Shown here: one piece after another, positions 26,355 through 36,900 of the stretch
Layout of the letters: each line of letters starts with the position of its first letter
How positions within the stretch are numbered: position 1 is the first letter of the stretch
NCBI RefSeq assembly: GCF_000014885.1
Contig: NC_011566.1
Location: forward strand, 4,710,501 to 4,774,500
Direction: 5' to 3'
Origin: Shewanella piezotolerans WP3
GTDB taxonomy: Bacteria > Pseudomonadota > Gammaproteobacteria > Enterobacterales > Shewanellaceae
Length of the DNA: 64,000 nucleotides
The notes under the pieces: generated by a model
Databases searched by the model: none
The model's input: the letters and a program-made list of their open reading frames with translations, nothing else
Told to the model about the DNA's origin: nothing
Program-made: the position numbers and the translations under genes

Positions 26355-26590
26355 ATAATCACCTTTGTGCTGATTTAGCTTATAAAACTAAGTTGATATT
26401 TTCTATATTAGTACTGACTTTAAGACTACCTTTCTCTTATTGTTACAGAATTGATATACATCAATATCTGTTCCAAAAATATTGGTTAGGTGTGACCCAC
26501 TTCCCCTTTTAGCTGTCAGTTTTTTACTTAATCAGCTTGGACTATCTTCGCTAATGTTGATTTAATAAGAACATTAACGAGGACAGATAA

Positions 26591-28393
26591 TTGCAAACCC
26601 AAGAACTGCAACACTTTTACATCTCAGAAGAGCAATCAATCTACCTGCTCGCGGCTAACGATGCCCGCAAACATCGTGCCTGGATAAGGCTATGTAAGCA
26701 GCAGCTGAGTAAATTAGGTTATAAAGAGTTTGAAATGGTTGGAAAAGGGGCTTATGGGTTTGTCTTTGCAGGCGTTAACGCCAGTGGCGAAGCCCATGTC
26801 TTTAAATTCTCTCGACTAACACTGCCGCAGCACGTACAAGACAGGCTTGAAGAGGAAGCATTTATGCTCTCTCAAGTCATCCACCCTAATGTCCCCCCTG
26901 CAATTAGGTTTCAGCATGTTGGAAAGCAAGGCATTCTTGTTATGGCAAGGGCACCAGGCGAGGACTTAGAACAACTTTGTCTGCGGATCGGTGCATTACC
27001 AGTTGCCATGGTGATGAATATCGCGCGCCAACTTGCAGCAATACTCAAATACTTACATAACGGTCGGCCACTGATCCATGGCGATATTAAGCCCTCGAAT
27101 CTGGTTTATGATGTAAAAAATCAACACCTGTCCTTAATAGATTGGGGCTCAGCAGTATTTGCTCAACGCGACAATGATGGTAACCCAGTTAATGGTAACG
27201 TTATGGATTTAATGTCCAGCGACCATCAGCATACTAATGCCCGCATGGGCGATGTGTACTTTATCGGGGAAGAGCAACTCAATGGCGCATTGTCGAGTCC
27301 GCGTTTTGATGAGCAAGGCGTAGCCGCAACACTTTACGCATTGGCATCTGGGCAAGCCAGTCGTTTTGGCAGTAAGGTCATTCCCGCCACCAGTGTAGGC
27401 TTACCCATTGAGCTTGCTAAAACCTTAGATGGCATGCTGAGCGATGACCCAATGCAACGAAAACAGGCTGGTGATTACTTTCTCAAAAGTATGGCTCACA
27501 GTCACAGAATGCACCTGCCAGAGATTGATAATGGACCGCTTATCGCCGAAATCCCAGTTTGGGTGCTTGCCAGCAACAAAGAAGTCGAAACCGTTAGTTA
27601 TAGCTCACGAAAATCATTTCTTAAAGAACACAACGCCGATGACCCCATTGCCAAAATGGACGATCTACAGCTGGAAAAATACTACCGTAACTTTATGGCT
27701 GGCATGGGCGATACTGAGAAAGGTTTTATCGCATCAGTAGGCCGCTTAGCACAATATGACATCGTAGGCGGTTTAGCGATTCATTGGCGTGAAACCGGAG
27801 TGTTTATTGATTCGAACCTAGCACTGTATAACGAGAGTCAAAAGCAAGCTTTGACAATTGCAGTCAACAATATGGTAACGCTCGCCCGTGGTATTCATCG
27901 TATCGGGGTGTTCAAAGCATGTTTCTTTAATGCAAGAGATACATTGCATATTGAACGAGAAGATAGTGAGCAACCGTTCTTGATTAGCAGTGAATTACAA
28001 TTACCTTTTGAAGTTGGTGATGTACCGTCATTAGAAGATCGCTCAAGACTACACTCCTATTTTGAAGATGGCCGCGATCCAGAGGAAAACCTAGAGCTAC
28101 CAAAAGAGATAATGACTGAACTTGCGATCATAAACCAGATCCACCATACCGGCTGTATTATCTTTGAGGCTTTGCCAAACCATATGAAGATCCACAGCTA
28201 CCTAAGGTTATTAAACCCTAGAAAACAAGCAGCGTTTAGAGGTTGTTTAGATCGAATTTTAAGTCACGTTGATAAGATACAAGGGAAAGGGGTGTCAGGC
28301 TTTATGAAGCTTCCCTATAAAAACACCCGTAAATTTAGTCATCTTGAGCGCAAGCCCGATAACTTTTATCCGCGCAACCCAAAACAAAGTTAA
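26591..28393 (+). CDS. Serine/threonine protein kinase with extra C-terminal domain
   Basis: This is a 600-aa protein. The kinase domain spans about residues 45-300: glycine loop VGKGAYGFVFAG (50-61), VAIK-like FKFSR lysine, catalytic loop HGDIKPSNL, and the metal-binding motif written DWG instead of DFG. The C-terminal half (about 340-600) is not a known sensor domain to me. It contains repeated acidic helices and ends with a basic stretch; no transmembrane segment is seen, so it should be cytoplasmic. The start is TTG at 26591 with GAGGA 8 nt upstream; no better start exists. It stands alone, converging on fxsA. Confidence 0.82.
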   Translation: MQTQELQHFYISEEQSIYLLAANDARKHRAWIRLCKQQLSKLGYKEFEMVGKGAYGFVFAGVNASGEAHVFKFSRLTLPQHVQDRLEEEAFMLSQVIHPNVPPAIRFQHVGKQGILVMARAPGEDLEQLCLRIGALPVAMVMNIARQLAAILKYLHNGRPLIHGDIKPSNLVYDVKNQHLSLIDWGSAVFAQRDNDGNPVNGNVMDLMSSDHQHTNARMGDVYFIGEEQLNGALSSPRFDEQGVAATLYALASGQASRFGSKVIPATSVGLPIELAKTLDGMLSDDPMQRKQAGDYFLKSMAHSHRMHLPEIDNGPLIAEIPVWVLASNKEVETVSYSSRKSFLKEHNADDPIAKMDDLQLEKYYRNFMAGMGDTEKGFIASVGRLAQYDIVGGLAIHWRETGVFIDSNLALYNESQKQALTIAVNNMVTLARGIHRIGVFKACFFNARDTLHIEREDSEQPFLISSELQLPFEVGDVPSLEDRSRLHSYFEDGRDPEENLELPKEIMTELAIINQIHHTGCIIFEALPNHMKIHSYLRLLNPRKQAAFRGCLDRILSHVDKIQGKGVSGFMKLPYKNTRKFSHLERKPDNFYPRNPKQS

Positions 28394-28401
28394 GGCTTTA
28401 A

Positions 28402-28986
28402 CTAATTGCTATTAGATTTATCATCTTTTGCCTTTTCATCCTCATCAAGCGAAGTTTCAACTTGATGTGTTTCTGGGCGCTTATCACTAGGATCATCTTT
28501 ACGCTCAAAATCACCGTCGAAGGTGTTACCATCGTCAAAAGGAGACCGGCCACCTTGTTGCCCAAAGGGGTTACCTTGTCCGCCCATTCCTGGGCCAAAG
28601 CCTGCTTGAAAACCGCCATGGGTTTTAGCTTTCTGCTGCATACGCTTGTAAAAGTAACCCGCCACAGGAATGCGGGTAAATGGGGTTAATAGAATTAGCC
28701 CTAAAAAATCGGTCACAAAACCTGGAATTAACAGCAGTAGTCCAGCAACCGCCAACATCATTCCTTCAACAATTTCTTGCCCTGGCGCTTCGCCACGAGC
28801 CAACTTCTGCTGAACCTGCATCAAGGTACTAATGCCTTGGCTGCGAACTAATGATACGCCAACCACTGCGGTAAATATAACCAAAGCGACCGTTGTCCAG
28901 CTGCCTAATGCTTCGCCCACCCGGATCAATACAGATAGCTCCATCACAGGAACTAATACAAAAATTAATAACAGAATAAAAAACAC
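28402..28986 (-). CDS. fxsA: FxsA family membrane protein
   Basis: This 194-aa inner-membrane protein has hydrophobic segments at its start (FFILLLIFVLVPVMELSVLI), in the middle (TVALVIFTAVVGVSLV) and at about 75-100 (GLLLLIPGFVTDFLGLILL), with the family motif LARGEAPGQEI between them. The C-terminal tail is hydrophilic, G/Q-rich and then acidic. E. coli FxsA interferes with exclusion of phage T7 by the F factor. GTG 28986 is chosen because GAGG (28992-28995) lies just upstream; longer frames add unlikely N-terminal sequence. Adjacency to cutA and dsbD recalls the E. coli fxsA...cutA-dsbD region. Confidence 0.88.
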   Translation of the reverse strand: MFFILLLIFVLVPVMELSVLIRVGEALGSWTTVALVIFTAVVGVSLVRSQGISTLMQVQQKLARGEAPGQEIVEGMMLAVAGLLLLIPGFVTDFLGLILLTPFTRIPVAGYFYKRMQQKAKTHGGFQAGFGPGMGGQGNPFGQQGGRSPFDDGNTFDGDFERKDDPSDKRPETHQVETSLDEDEKAKDDKSNSN

Positions 28987-29294
28987 GCTGACCTCACATT
29001 TTTTTATGGCGATGAAAACTAAATTGGGGTTAGTCGGTCTATTTTCAAGTCGCATAACCAACAATTGGCTTGTGTGCTAACAATAATCAACACAAGCAGC
29101 AGAATACATACGCATTTGTAAGCAAAAACTACTGGCATCACTATTTTAGCAATGCCTTAATGCAAGCATTCTGCAAAACACGTAAAGTAACAATAGTGAC
29201 TATCGTGATAATCAGCTTAACTAAATTGCCTTAACGCAGCTTTAATCTGCTTAATATAAATTGAACAAGCTATCAGACGGACAAACACAGTTTA
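28987..29294. promoter_or_regulatory. Divergent promoter region fxsA / cutA-dsbD
   Basis: A gap of 308 bp with no gene. It must carry the promoters of both divergent units. No confident -35/-10 pair or operator was picked out. Confidence 0.4.
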
Positions 29295-29618
29295 ATGAAT
29301 AACGAATTTTTACTCTTAATGACCACTTGCCCAGACGAAGCTAGCGCTAAATCTTTAGCTCATGCCCTTGTCAAAAAGAAATTAGCGGCATGTGTGCAGA
29401 TCTCATCAGCCATTACCTCCGTATATGAGTGGCAAGCTGAAGTCTGTGAAGAGACAGAATTCTGTTTACATATTAAGTGCCTTACCGTGCATTACCCCGC
29501 GATTGAGGCTGCAGTTTTACAGTTGCACCCTTATGACGTTCCCGAGCTAATAGCACTACCTGTAACCCAGGGATTGCCAGCCTATTTTGATTGGATAAAA
29601 GAAACCACACAGCCATGA
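29295..29618 (+). CDS. cutA: Divalent-cation tolerance protein CutA
   Basis: This 107-aa trimeric small protein carries the family motifs TTCPDEASAKSLAHALV near the N-terminus, KLAACVQI, and SVYEWQAEVCEETEF, and the C-terminal YDVPELIALPV. It is linked to copper and divalent-metal tolerance, although its mechanism is unclear. Its TGA overlaps the dsbD ATG (ATGA, 29615-29618), so the two are co-translated, as in E. coli where cutA precedes dsbD. Confidence 0.93.
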   Translation: MNNEFLLLMTTCPDEASAKSLAHALVKKKLAACVQISSAITSVYEWQAEVCEETEFCLHIKCLTVHYPAIEAAVLQLHPYDVPELIALPVTQGLPAYFDWIKETTQP

Positions 29619-31429
29619 AAAAAATCATAACTCTGTTTTTAGCATCACTACTAATGCTTAGTCCATTAGTACAAGCTGAAAGCATTTTTAATAGCAGTAA
29701 ATTCTCCTTTTTAAAGGGTGAACCAGAGTTGATGCCTGTCGATGAAGCGTTTGTTTTCGACTTCAAACAGGAGGGCGATAAAGTAAAAATTAGCTGGGTA
29801 ATTGCCGACGGCTACTACATGTATCGCGATAAACTCAAATTTGAAGCCAACGGTGCTGTGCTGGTAGAAATCGCCTTACCTGAAGGTAAATCTCATACCG
29901 ATGAATACTTTGGTGAACAAGAGGTTTATTACTCATTTGTAGAAATACCCGTTGCAATTAAACAAGCGGCAGCTGGCGACACTCTCAACGTTACATTTAT
30001 GGGCTGTGCTGAGGGCAAACTGTGCTTCCCTCCAACCAAAAAAGTGGCAGAGCTAACCGAGGTTAGCACTAATGATGGCGTACTCGACTTACAACAAAAC
30101 AACGAGATAGCCACAGCAACCAATGAGCCTAACGCGCCAATAACTCAGCAAGATAACCTGACTCAAATGCTTGCTAGCGATAGTTTAATTTGGACATTAG
30201 TTATCTTCTTTGGCTTAGGGATCGGCTTAGCATTAACGCCTTGTGTGTTCCCTATGTATCCGATTCTATCGGGCATTATTGTTGGCCAAGGTAAGAAACT
30301 CTCGACCGCCAAAGCCTTTAGCTTGTCGATGGTTTATGTACAAGGTATGGCTATCACCTACTCATTAGTAGGCCTGGTAGTGGCATCTGCTGGGATGAAG
30401 TATCAGGCCTATCTACAGCACCCTGCAGTATTGATCGCACTTGCGATAATGTTCTTCGTATTGAGCTTGTCGATGTTTGGCTTATACGACTTAAAACTGC
30501 CATCTAAGTGGCAGGAGAAGATGAACACTGTATCAAACAACCAAAAAGGCGGTAACGTCATTGGTGTGTTCTTGATGGGTGTTATCTCTGGCCTTGTAGC
30601 CTCGCCTTGTACCACAGCACCGTTATCTGGAGCATTGATTTACGTTGCGCAAACAGGCGATTTACTGCAGGGCTTCTTAGCGCTTTACGTATTGAGCATG
30701 GGCATGGGACTACCGTTGCTTATTATCGGCACCTCTGGTGGTAAGATCTTACCAAGAGCGGGCAGCTGGATGGATATCATCAAAACCATCTTCGGTTTCT
30801 TACTCATTGCAGTTTCTATCGTGATGTTAGGTCGAATTTGGCCTGGACTCATCTCAGATATACTCTGGTCGGTTTGGGGGATCAGCATCGTCGGTTACCT
30901 AATGCACCAAAACAAGCTCACTGAGTTCAACTGGAAACAAACAACCCGTGCGGTACTGCTTCTGTTAGCACTATTGGGCAGCTTCTCTTACGGCTTACAA
31001 GCGGTAATGTCGCACTTTGGCTTTGTCTCAAACAGCAGTGTAACGCTAGCTACTGGTGAGCAAAATCACAGCTTCAAGCGTGTTAAATCACTTGAAGATC
31101 TCGATCGCGAAATAGCTGCGGCATCTGCACAGGGCAAAACAGTCATGTTAGATCTATATGCCGACTGGTGTGTCGCTTGTAAAGAATTTGAAGCAATTAC
31201 CTTTAAAGATGCTGCAGTCCTTGAGCGGATGAACAAGATGGTATTACTGCAAGCTGATGTCACCAAAAATGATGCTGTCGATATTGAGCTACTAGAACAT
31301 TACGATGTGCTCGGTTTACCGACATTGCTGATGTTTGACGAAAATGGCGCTGTAAGGGATGACTTAAGAGTCACCGGCTTTATGCGTCCTAAAGCGTTCG
31401 CAGAACATCTGGATCACCTCGTAAAATAA
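29615..31429 (+). CDS. dsbD: Thiol:disulfide interchange protein DsbD
   Basis: This 604-aa membrane reductase carries electrons from cytoplasmic thioredoxin to periplasmic DsbC, DsbE and DsbG. The signal peptide is MKKIITLFLASLLMLSPLVQA. The N-terminal alpha domain has the redox pair in GCAEGKLCFPP. The membrane beta domain of eight helices carries Cys in LTPCVFPMYP and ASPCTTAPL. The C-terminal thioredoxin-like domain has the active site DWCVACK. ATG 29615 is preferred because the signal peptide starts there; the frame also opens 8 codons earlier. The stop codon abuts a MITE-like repeat that separates the gene from its apparent terminator 570 bp downstream. Confidence 0.95.
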   Translation: MKKIITLFLASLLMLSPLVQAESIFNSSKFSFLKGEPELMPVDEAFVFDFKQEGDKVKISWVIADGYYMYRDKLKFEANGAVLVEIALPEGKSHTDEYFGEQEVYYSFVEIPVAIKQAAAGDTLNVTFMGCAEGKLCFPPTKKVAELTEVSTNDGVLDLQQNNEIATATNEPNAPITQQDNLTQMLASDSLIWTLVIFFGLGIGLALTPCVFPMYPILSGIIVGQGKKLSTAKAFSLSMVYVQGMAITYSLVGLVVASAGMKYQAYLQHPAVLIALAIMFFVLSLSMFGLYDLKLPSKWQEKMNTVSNNQKGGNVIGVFLMGVISGLVASPCTTAPLSGALIYVAQTGDLLQGFLALYVLSMGMGLPLLIIGTSGGKILPRAGSWMDIIKTIFGFLLIAVSIVMLGRIWPGLISDILWSVWGISIVGYLMHQNKLTEFNWKQTTRAVLLLLALLGSFSYGLQAVMSHFGFVSNSSVTLATGEQNHSFKRVKSLEDLDREIAAASAQGKTVMLDLYADWCVACKEFEAITFKDAAVLERMNKMVLLQADVTKNDAVDIELLEHYDVLGLPTLLMFDENGAVRDDLRVTGFMRPKAFAEHLDHLVK

Positions 31430-31980
31430 TACCAATTGCATTAAAAGTTTGACCGTTCAGCGGAATTCAAAATGCTGTAGGCAAGCAGTGGGATTTGAGC
31501 GAATAGATATTCTCGGCTCTGACCCCCTGCTTCGCTCTCGATAATAGCTCCTGCATTATTCTACCTTCGACCATCCTTGGTCTCGTACCTCCTAAATCTG
31601 ACCGCCAAGGAGGGCCGGAATGTCTTATTTTGTATGGAACAAAATAGACCATTTATACCAATTGCATTAAAAGTTTGACCATTCAGCGGGAATTCAAAAC
31701 GCTGTAGGCAAGTAGTGGAATTTGAGCTAATAGTTATTCTCGGCTCTGGCATCCTGCTTCGCTCTACCTCCTAAATCCATTTAGTCGTATATCCAAATCC
31801 CATAGCGAAGTCTACGTATTGCCAATTTGTTTAACCTCAGCCGCACTACGTGAGACCCTCAGGCTTTCCACTTCTCCTTTGCATTGACTTAAAAGGGAGT
31901 CACCATTTCTTTACCAATGCGCTTTGAATTGAAAAATCTGAGGCGCTCTGAACTGGCCAAATACTTAATACAATTGGTAT
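31429..31980. repeat. MITE-like non-coding repeat, tandem copy, between dsbD and its terminator
   Basis: The block starts ATACCAATTGCATTAA at the dsbD stop codon and ends with the inverted form TTAATACAATTGGTAT at 31965-31980. Inside, the first about 120 bp occur twice (from 31429 and from 31655) with roughly 90% identity by eye, so one copy is truncated and fused to a second full copy. It contains no credible ORF. The layout with terminal inverted repeats and no gene suggests a non-autonomous transposable repeat. Confidence 0.7.
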
Positions 31981-31998
31981 AACTCAGAAGTATCAAGT

Positions 31999-32039
31999 AA
32001 AAAGCCCCATTAGCGTTTATCTGTTGGTGGGGCTTTTTT
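31999..32039 (+). terminator. Terminator, probably the original dsbD terminator
   Basis: Stem AAAGCCCCA (32001-32009) with TGGGGCTTT (32028-32036), followed by T residues. It lies beyond the repeat, so dsbD transcripts would include the whole repeat before ending here. Confidence 0.8.
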
Positions 32040-32213
32040 GATTGTTATCGACACAGAGACAGCAAGCCTACATTGCCATCTCACCTTCTATCAGGTCGCA
32101 ATTGTCACCACGATTACCACTATCACAATCTGTAAATAAATCCGTAAACTTCAGTTCAAATTCACAAACATCTTGTACAATGCTCACTAATAATATCTTT
32201 TGCAAGGAGCACC

Positions 32214-33848
32214 ATGGAACCCGCGATACTCATTATAACCTTAGCCTGCGGCATGCTAGTTAGCCGTGTGGGACTGCCCCCATTGATCGGCTACCTTGTT
32301 GCGGGATTTGTACTGTTTCTATTCGGAATTGAAGAATCTAGCCTGCCAATGTTGGAGCAGTTAGCTAACTTAGGTGTGACCTTATTATTGTTTGCCATCG
32401 GTCTTAAGCTGGATATTCGCAGCTTGTTTAAAGCAGAGGTTTTAGCGGGCTCCAGCCTGCACTTGCTCGGCTCTATGCTGTTTTTTATACCGCTGTTAAA
32501 ATTGTTAGGTCTGCTTGGTTTAGAGCAACTAACCGGTCTTGAACTCAATCAACTTGGTCTACTCGCATTTGCATTGAGCTTCTCTAGTACCATTTTTGCG
32601 GTAAAGATATTAGAAGACAAAGGTGACATGCAGTCACTCTATGGCCGCGTAGCGATCGGTATCTTGATTATGCAGGATATTTTTGCCGTCGCCTTCTTAA
32701 CGATCTCTAAAGGTGATATCCCCTCTTATTGGGCGTTATGCCTACTACTACTTCCGCTAGCTAAACCACTTATTTATAAAGCCTTTGATCGAGTCGGTCA
32801 CGGTGAGTTACTGGTGCTATTCGGGCTAGTCATGGCGTTGGTGATGGGCGCATGGTTGTTTGAAATTGTCGGCCTAAAACCTGATCTAGGTGCGCTGATA
32901 ATCGGCATATTACTGGCGGGACACCCTAAGTCTTCAGAACTAGCAAAGTCGCTGTTTTACTTTAAAGAGCTGTTCCTCGTTGCCTTCTTCTTAACAGTTG
33001 GCCTCAATGGTTTACCAACATTCTCAGATATAGGCTTAGCAGCAATTTTGGTGTTGGTGGTTCCGATTAAAATCGTGTTATTCCTCTATCTATTGACTCA
33101 CTTTAAGTTACGTTCACGCACAGCGTTATTGTCTTCATTTAGCCTAGGTAATTACAGTGAATTCGGTTTAATCGTTGCCGCAGTCGCTACCTCAAAAGGC
33201 TGGCTACCTCCGCAGTGGATGGTGATATTAGCCGTGGCCTTAAGTTTTAGTTTTCTATTTTCAGCACCACTCAATATCGCATCGAATCGACTCTATCAAA
33301 AGTATCAAAATCGACTGCAACGATTGGAGAAGCATCCATTGCACCCAGAAGATCGCCCGATCCATGTGGGTAACCCAAGATTTCTAATCTTAGGTATGGG
33401 CCGCATTGGTTCTGGCGCATATGATGAACTGAGAGTGCAATACGAAGGTGAAATACTGGGGGTTGAGCATAAGCAAGATCTAGTCGATTATCACAACCAA
33501 GAGGGCCGTAATGTGGTGCAGGGCGATGCTTCCGACACCGACTTTTGGGAGAAGTTAGACAAAGCCCCTAATCTAGAGCTGGTATTACTGGCTATGCCTC
33601 ATCACGTGGGTAATTTATTTGCTGTTGAACAACTGAAGCGTTTAGATTACCAAGGCAAGCTCAGTGCCATTGTACAATACAAAGAGGACGCTGATTCATT
33701 GCAAGAATCAGGGGTACACAGCGTATATAACCTTTATGAGGCAGCTGGTGCTGGTTTTGTCGATCATGTCGTTAAAGAGTTGCTCAGCCCTAATGGCACC
33801 ACGCCTGATCATCCACAAGCGGTGAATCATCCACGCAGCGACAGTTAA
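32214..33848 (+). CDS. KefB/YbaL-type cation:proton antiporter with TrkA-N domain
   Basis: This 544-aa protein belongs to the CPA2 family. About 12 membrane helices span residues 1-370, starting with AILIITLACGMLVSRVG and GYLVAGFVLF and containing the LLLFAIGLKLD and FSSTIFAVKILED signature segments. A cytosolic Rossmann fold follows (FLILGMGRIGSGAYDEL, about 395-411), which binds NAD(H) and gates transport. It probably exchanges K+ (or Na+) for H+. ATG 32214 has AAGGAGC just upstream. No glutathione-specific helper gene (KefF/KefG type) is adjacent, so YbaL-like function is more likely than true KefB/KefC. Confidence 0.85.
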   Translation: MEPAILIITLACGMLVSRVGLPPLIGYLVAGFVLFLFGIEESSLPMLEQLANLGVTLLLFAIGLKLDIRSLFKAEVLAGSSLHLLGSMLFFIPLLKLLGLLGLEQLTGLELNQLGLLAFALSFSSTIFAVKILEDKGDMQSLYGRVAIGILIMQDIFAVAFLTISKGDIPSYWALCLLLLPLAKPLIYKAFDRVGHGELLVLFGLVMALVMGAWLFEIVGLKPDLGALIIGILLAGHPKSSELAKSLFYFKELFLVAFFLTVGLNGLPTFSDIGLAAILVLVVPIKIVLFLYLLTHFKLRSRTALLSSFSLGNYSEFGLIVAAVATSKGWLPPQWMVILAVALSFSFLFSAPLNIASNRLYQKYQNRLQRLEKHPLHPEDRPIHVGNPRFLILGMGRIGSGAYDELRVQYEGEILGVEHKQDLVDYHNQEGRNVVQGDASDTDFWEKLDKAPNLELVLLAMPHHVGNLFAVEQLKRLDYQGKLSAIVQYKEDADSLQESGVHSVYNLYEAAGAGFVDHVVKELLSPNGTTPDHPQAVNHPRSDS

Positions 33849-33909
33849 CATTTACTGTGTTTATAAAGTAAACCTTTAGACTGATTGTATACATTATTCC
33901 CACTATCGA

Positions 33910-33950
33910 GTATGTTATTTGGCAAATAAAAAAAATGCCAAATAACATAC
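33910..33950. promoter_or_regulatory. Perfect 15-bp inverted repeat abutting the lacZ start codon
   Basis: Arms GTATGTTATTTGGCA (33910-33924) and its exact complement (33936-33950) with an A-rich 11-base loop. The right arm ends one base before the lacZ ATG at 33952. It may be an operator for a galactose regulator, an RNA hairpin controlling initiation, or both. Confidence 0.65.
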
Positions 33951-33951
33951 T

Positions 33952-36900
33952 ATGCTAACTACACCTCGAACCCGACAGTTTCACCCCTTATTAAAACAAG
34001 CACGTGTGCATCTTAGTTACGCCAAAATTATTAGCTTATTAGCAGTGAGCCTAATAAGCCCTCAATCCATAGCTCAGGCGGAGCGATGGCAAGATCACCT
34101 TGTTTTTGAACAAAATAAACAGCCACCCCACGCCAGCTTTTTTGGCTACTCTTCATTATCAAAAGCAATTGTCGATGATTATCAAGCCAGTAATAACTTT
34201 CTTGATCTCAATGGGCGCTGGCAATTTCATTACGCTAAAAACCCATTTGTGGCGCCTAAAGATTTTGCTCAACAACAGGCTAAGCTAGATGACTGGCAAA
34301 GCATACAAGTACCGGGTAACTGGGAGACCCAAGGTTTTGGTCATGCCATCTATCTAGATGAACGCTACCCTTTCACTACTACTTGGCCCAATGCTCCAGA
34401 AGATCACAACCCTACAGGTAGCTACCGCCGACAATTTGAGTTACCCAAAGAGTGGCAAAACAAGCAAGTATTTCTGCATATTGGCGCGGCACGTTCAGCG
34501 TTAAGCGCGCATATAAACGGTGTGGAAGTCGGATATAGCCAAGGGGCAAAAACACCGGCCGAGTTTGATATTACTCCCCACCTTAACCAAGGTGAAAACT
34601 TGCTAGCCCTGCAGATAATACGTTGGAGTGATGCCAGTTATCTCGAGAGCCAAGATATGCTGCGAGTCAGTGGTATTGAACGTGATGTATATCTTTACGC
34701 TACAGAGAAGCAGCGTATCGCTGATATCGACGCAACTTATACGCTCAATAAAAATCTCACCAAAGCCAATATGGCGATTAAAATTAAGCTTAACAATCAT
34801 GCTAAAACCGCTATTAAAGCTGGGGAGCTAAACCTAGAGTACCAGCTGCTTTCTCCTCAAGGGGCTAGCGCTAAATTGGGCCAACAAGCTGTCGCTGAGT
34901 TTAATAACAATGTTGACCAAACCCTTACTTTATCTGTCGAAAACCCCGCCCTTTGGAGTGCGGAAACCCCATTGTTATATCAGCTATTAATAAGCCTAAA
35001 AGCAGCGGATGGCACACTGCTGCAGGCCAGTAGCCAGAAGATAGGCTTTCGCCGAGTAGAGATAAAACAAGGTCAACTACTGGTCAATAACAAGGCCATT
35101 ACCATACGCGGTGTCGATAGGCATGAAACCGACCCCGATACCGGCCATGTGGTAAGTCGGACTAGCATGGAAACTGACATCCGTTTAATGAAGCAGAACA
35201 ACATCAATGCCGTGCGTTCAAGTCACTACCCTAATGACCCCTACTGGCTGAGCTTAACCGACAAATATGGTCTGTATGTTATCGATGAAGCCAATATCGA
35301 ATCGCACCCATTAGCGATTGACGAAAAGACTCAACTCGGAAACGAGATGAGTTGGTTACCAGCGCATCAAGCACGTATTGAGCGCATGATTGAGCGTGAT
35401 AAAAACCATCCCTCTATCATTATCTGGTCGCTAGGTAATGAGGCAGGAGAAGGTCATTTATTTGAAGCATTATATGATTGGGTTAAACAACGCGATCCGA
35501 GTCGTCCTGTGCAATACGAACCCGCTGGTCAACATGCCTATACTGATATCGTTGCTCCTATGTACCCGTCAATCGAGCGGATTGAGAAATACGCTAAAAC
35601 CCATAACGATCGGCCATTGATTATGATCGAATACGCCCACGCTATGGGGAACTCGGTGGGAAATTTACAGGATTATTGGGATGTCATAGAGCGCTACCCG
35701 CAACTACAAGGCGGCTTTATCTGGGACTGGGTGGATCAATCCTTAGCCTTTACCAACTCTAACGGCCAACGCTATTGGGCTTATGGCAAAGATTACCACC
35801 CTGATATGCCAACTGACGGTAACTTTCTCAATAATGGTCTGGTTGATCCTGACCGTAATCCACACCCGCATTTAAGTGAAGTTAAGAAGGTTTACCAACC
35901 ACTACGTTTCAACAATTTTGTGGTCAATACTGATTCGGCTAGTTTTGAACTTGAAAACCGCTATGACTTTATTAGCACTCAAAACTTACAACTAAAATGG
36001 ACAATCCAGCAGGATGGTCGCCCGTTTAGCGTCGGCAGCATTGAGATGCCGATGGTAAAAGCTGGCTTATCTAAGCAAATAATCCTGCCGCTAGATCAGA
36101 GTCAGTTCGCTGGCCATTTTGAATACCAGTTGTTGCTCGAGGTGCTAGTTGATAAGCCTCAACCTATGCTACCTAGTGATCACCGCATCGCATTTGGTCA
36201 GTTTTCTTTGCAAGCCGCCAGCAATAAGCCACATACCTTAGCGGTGGCAATAAAGCAGCAAGATAGCTTTTGGCAGTTAGGTAATGAGCAACTCCAATAC
36301 CTTATCTCTAAAAAAACAGGTTGGCTCACCGATATCAAGCAAGCAGGCCAATCCCAACTAACCGCACCACTAATGGTTAACTTCTGGCGTGCACCAACCG
36401 ATAATGATTTAGGTAATCAGATGCCCGAATGGGCAGGCGCTTGGCAAGATGCTGCAAAGGAGCTGAGGCTACTATCGATTAAACGCATTAATCCCTACAG
36501 TATTGAGGTTCAGCAACAGCATCCGACCTTAGATTTCAGTCTTAACACTCGGTACCAAATCAGTACAGCAGGTCAATTGCTGGTACAAAGTCAGTTTAAA
36601 CCTGGGACGGTAGAACTTGCTGATCTTCCCCGCTTTGGCTTTCAAACACAGCTGCCTTTTAGCCAGCGCTTTATGCATTACTTTGGTCGTGGTCCTGAAG
36701 AAACCTACGCAGATAGAAAGTCAGGTAATCCCCTAGGTTGGTTTGCACTGCCTATCGAGCAAACCTTTCACCGTTACTCTCGCCCACAAGAAACAGGCCA
36801 ACGCACTGATGTGCGGTATGTGGCAATTACTGATAGTAAGGGTAAAGGATTACTAGCCAAAACCAATGCAGACAATACCACTTTGCAAACCAGCCTTTGG

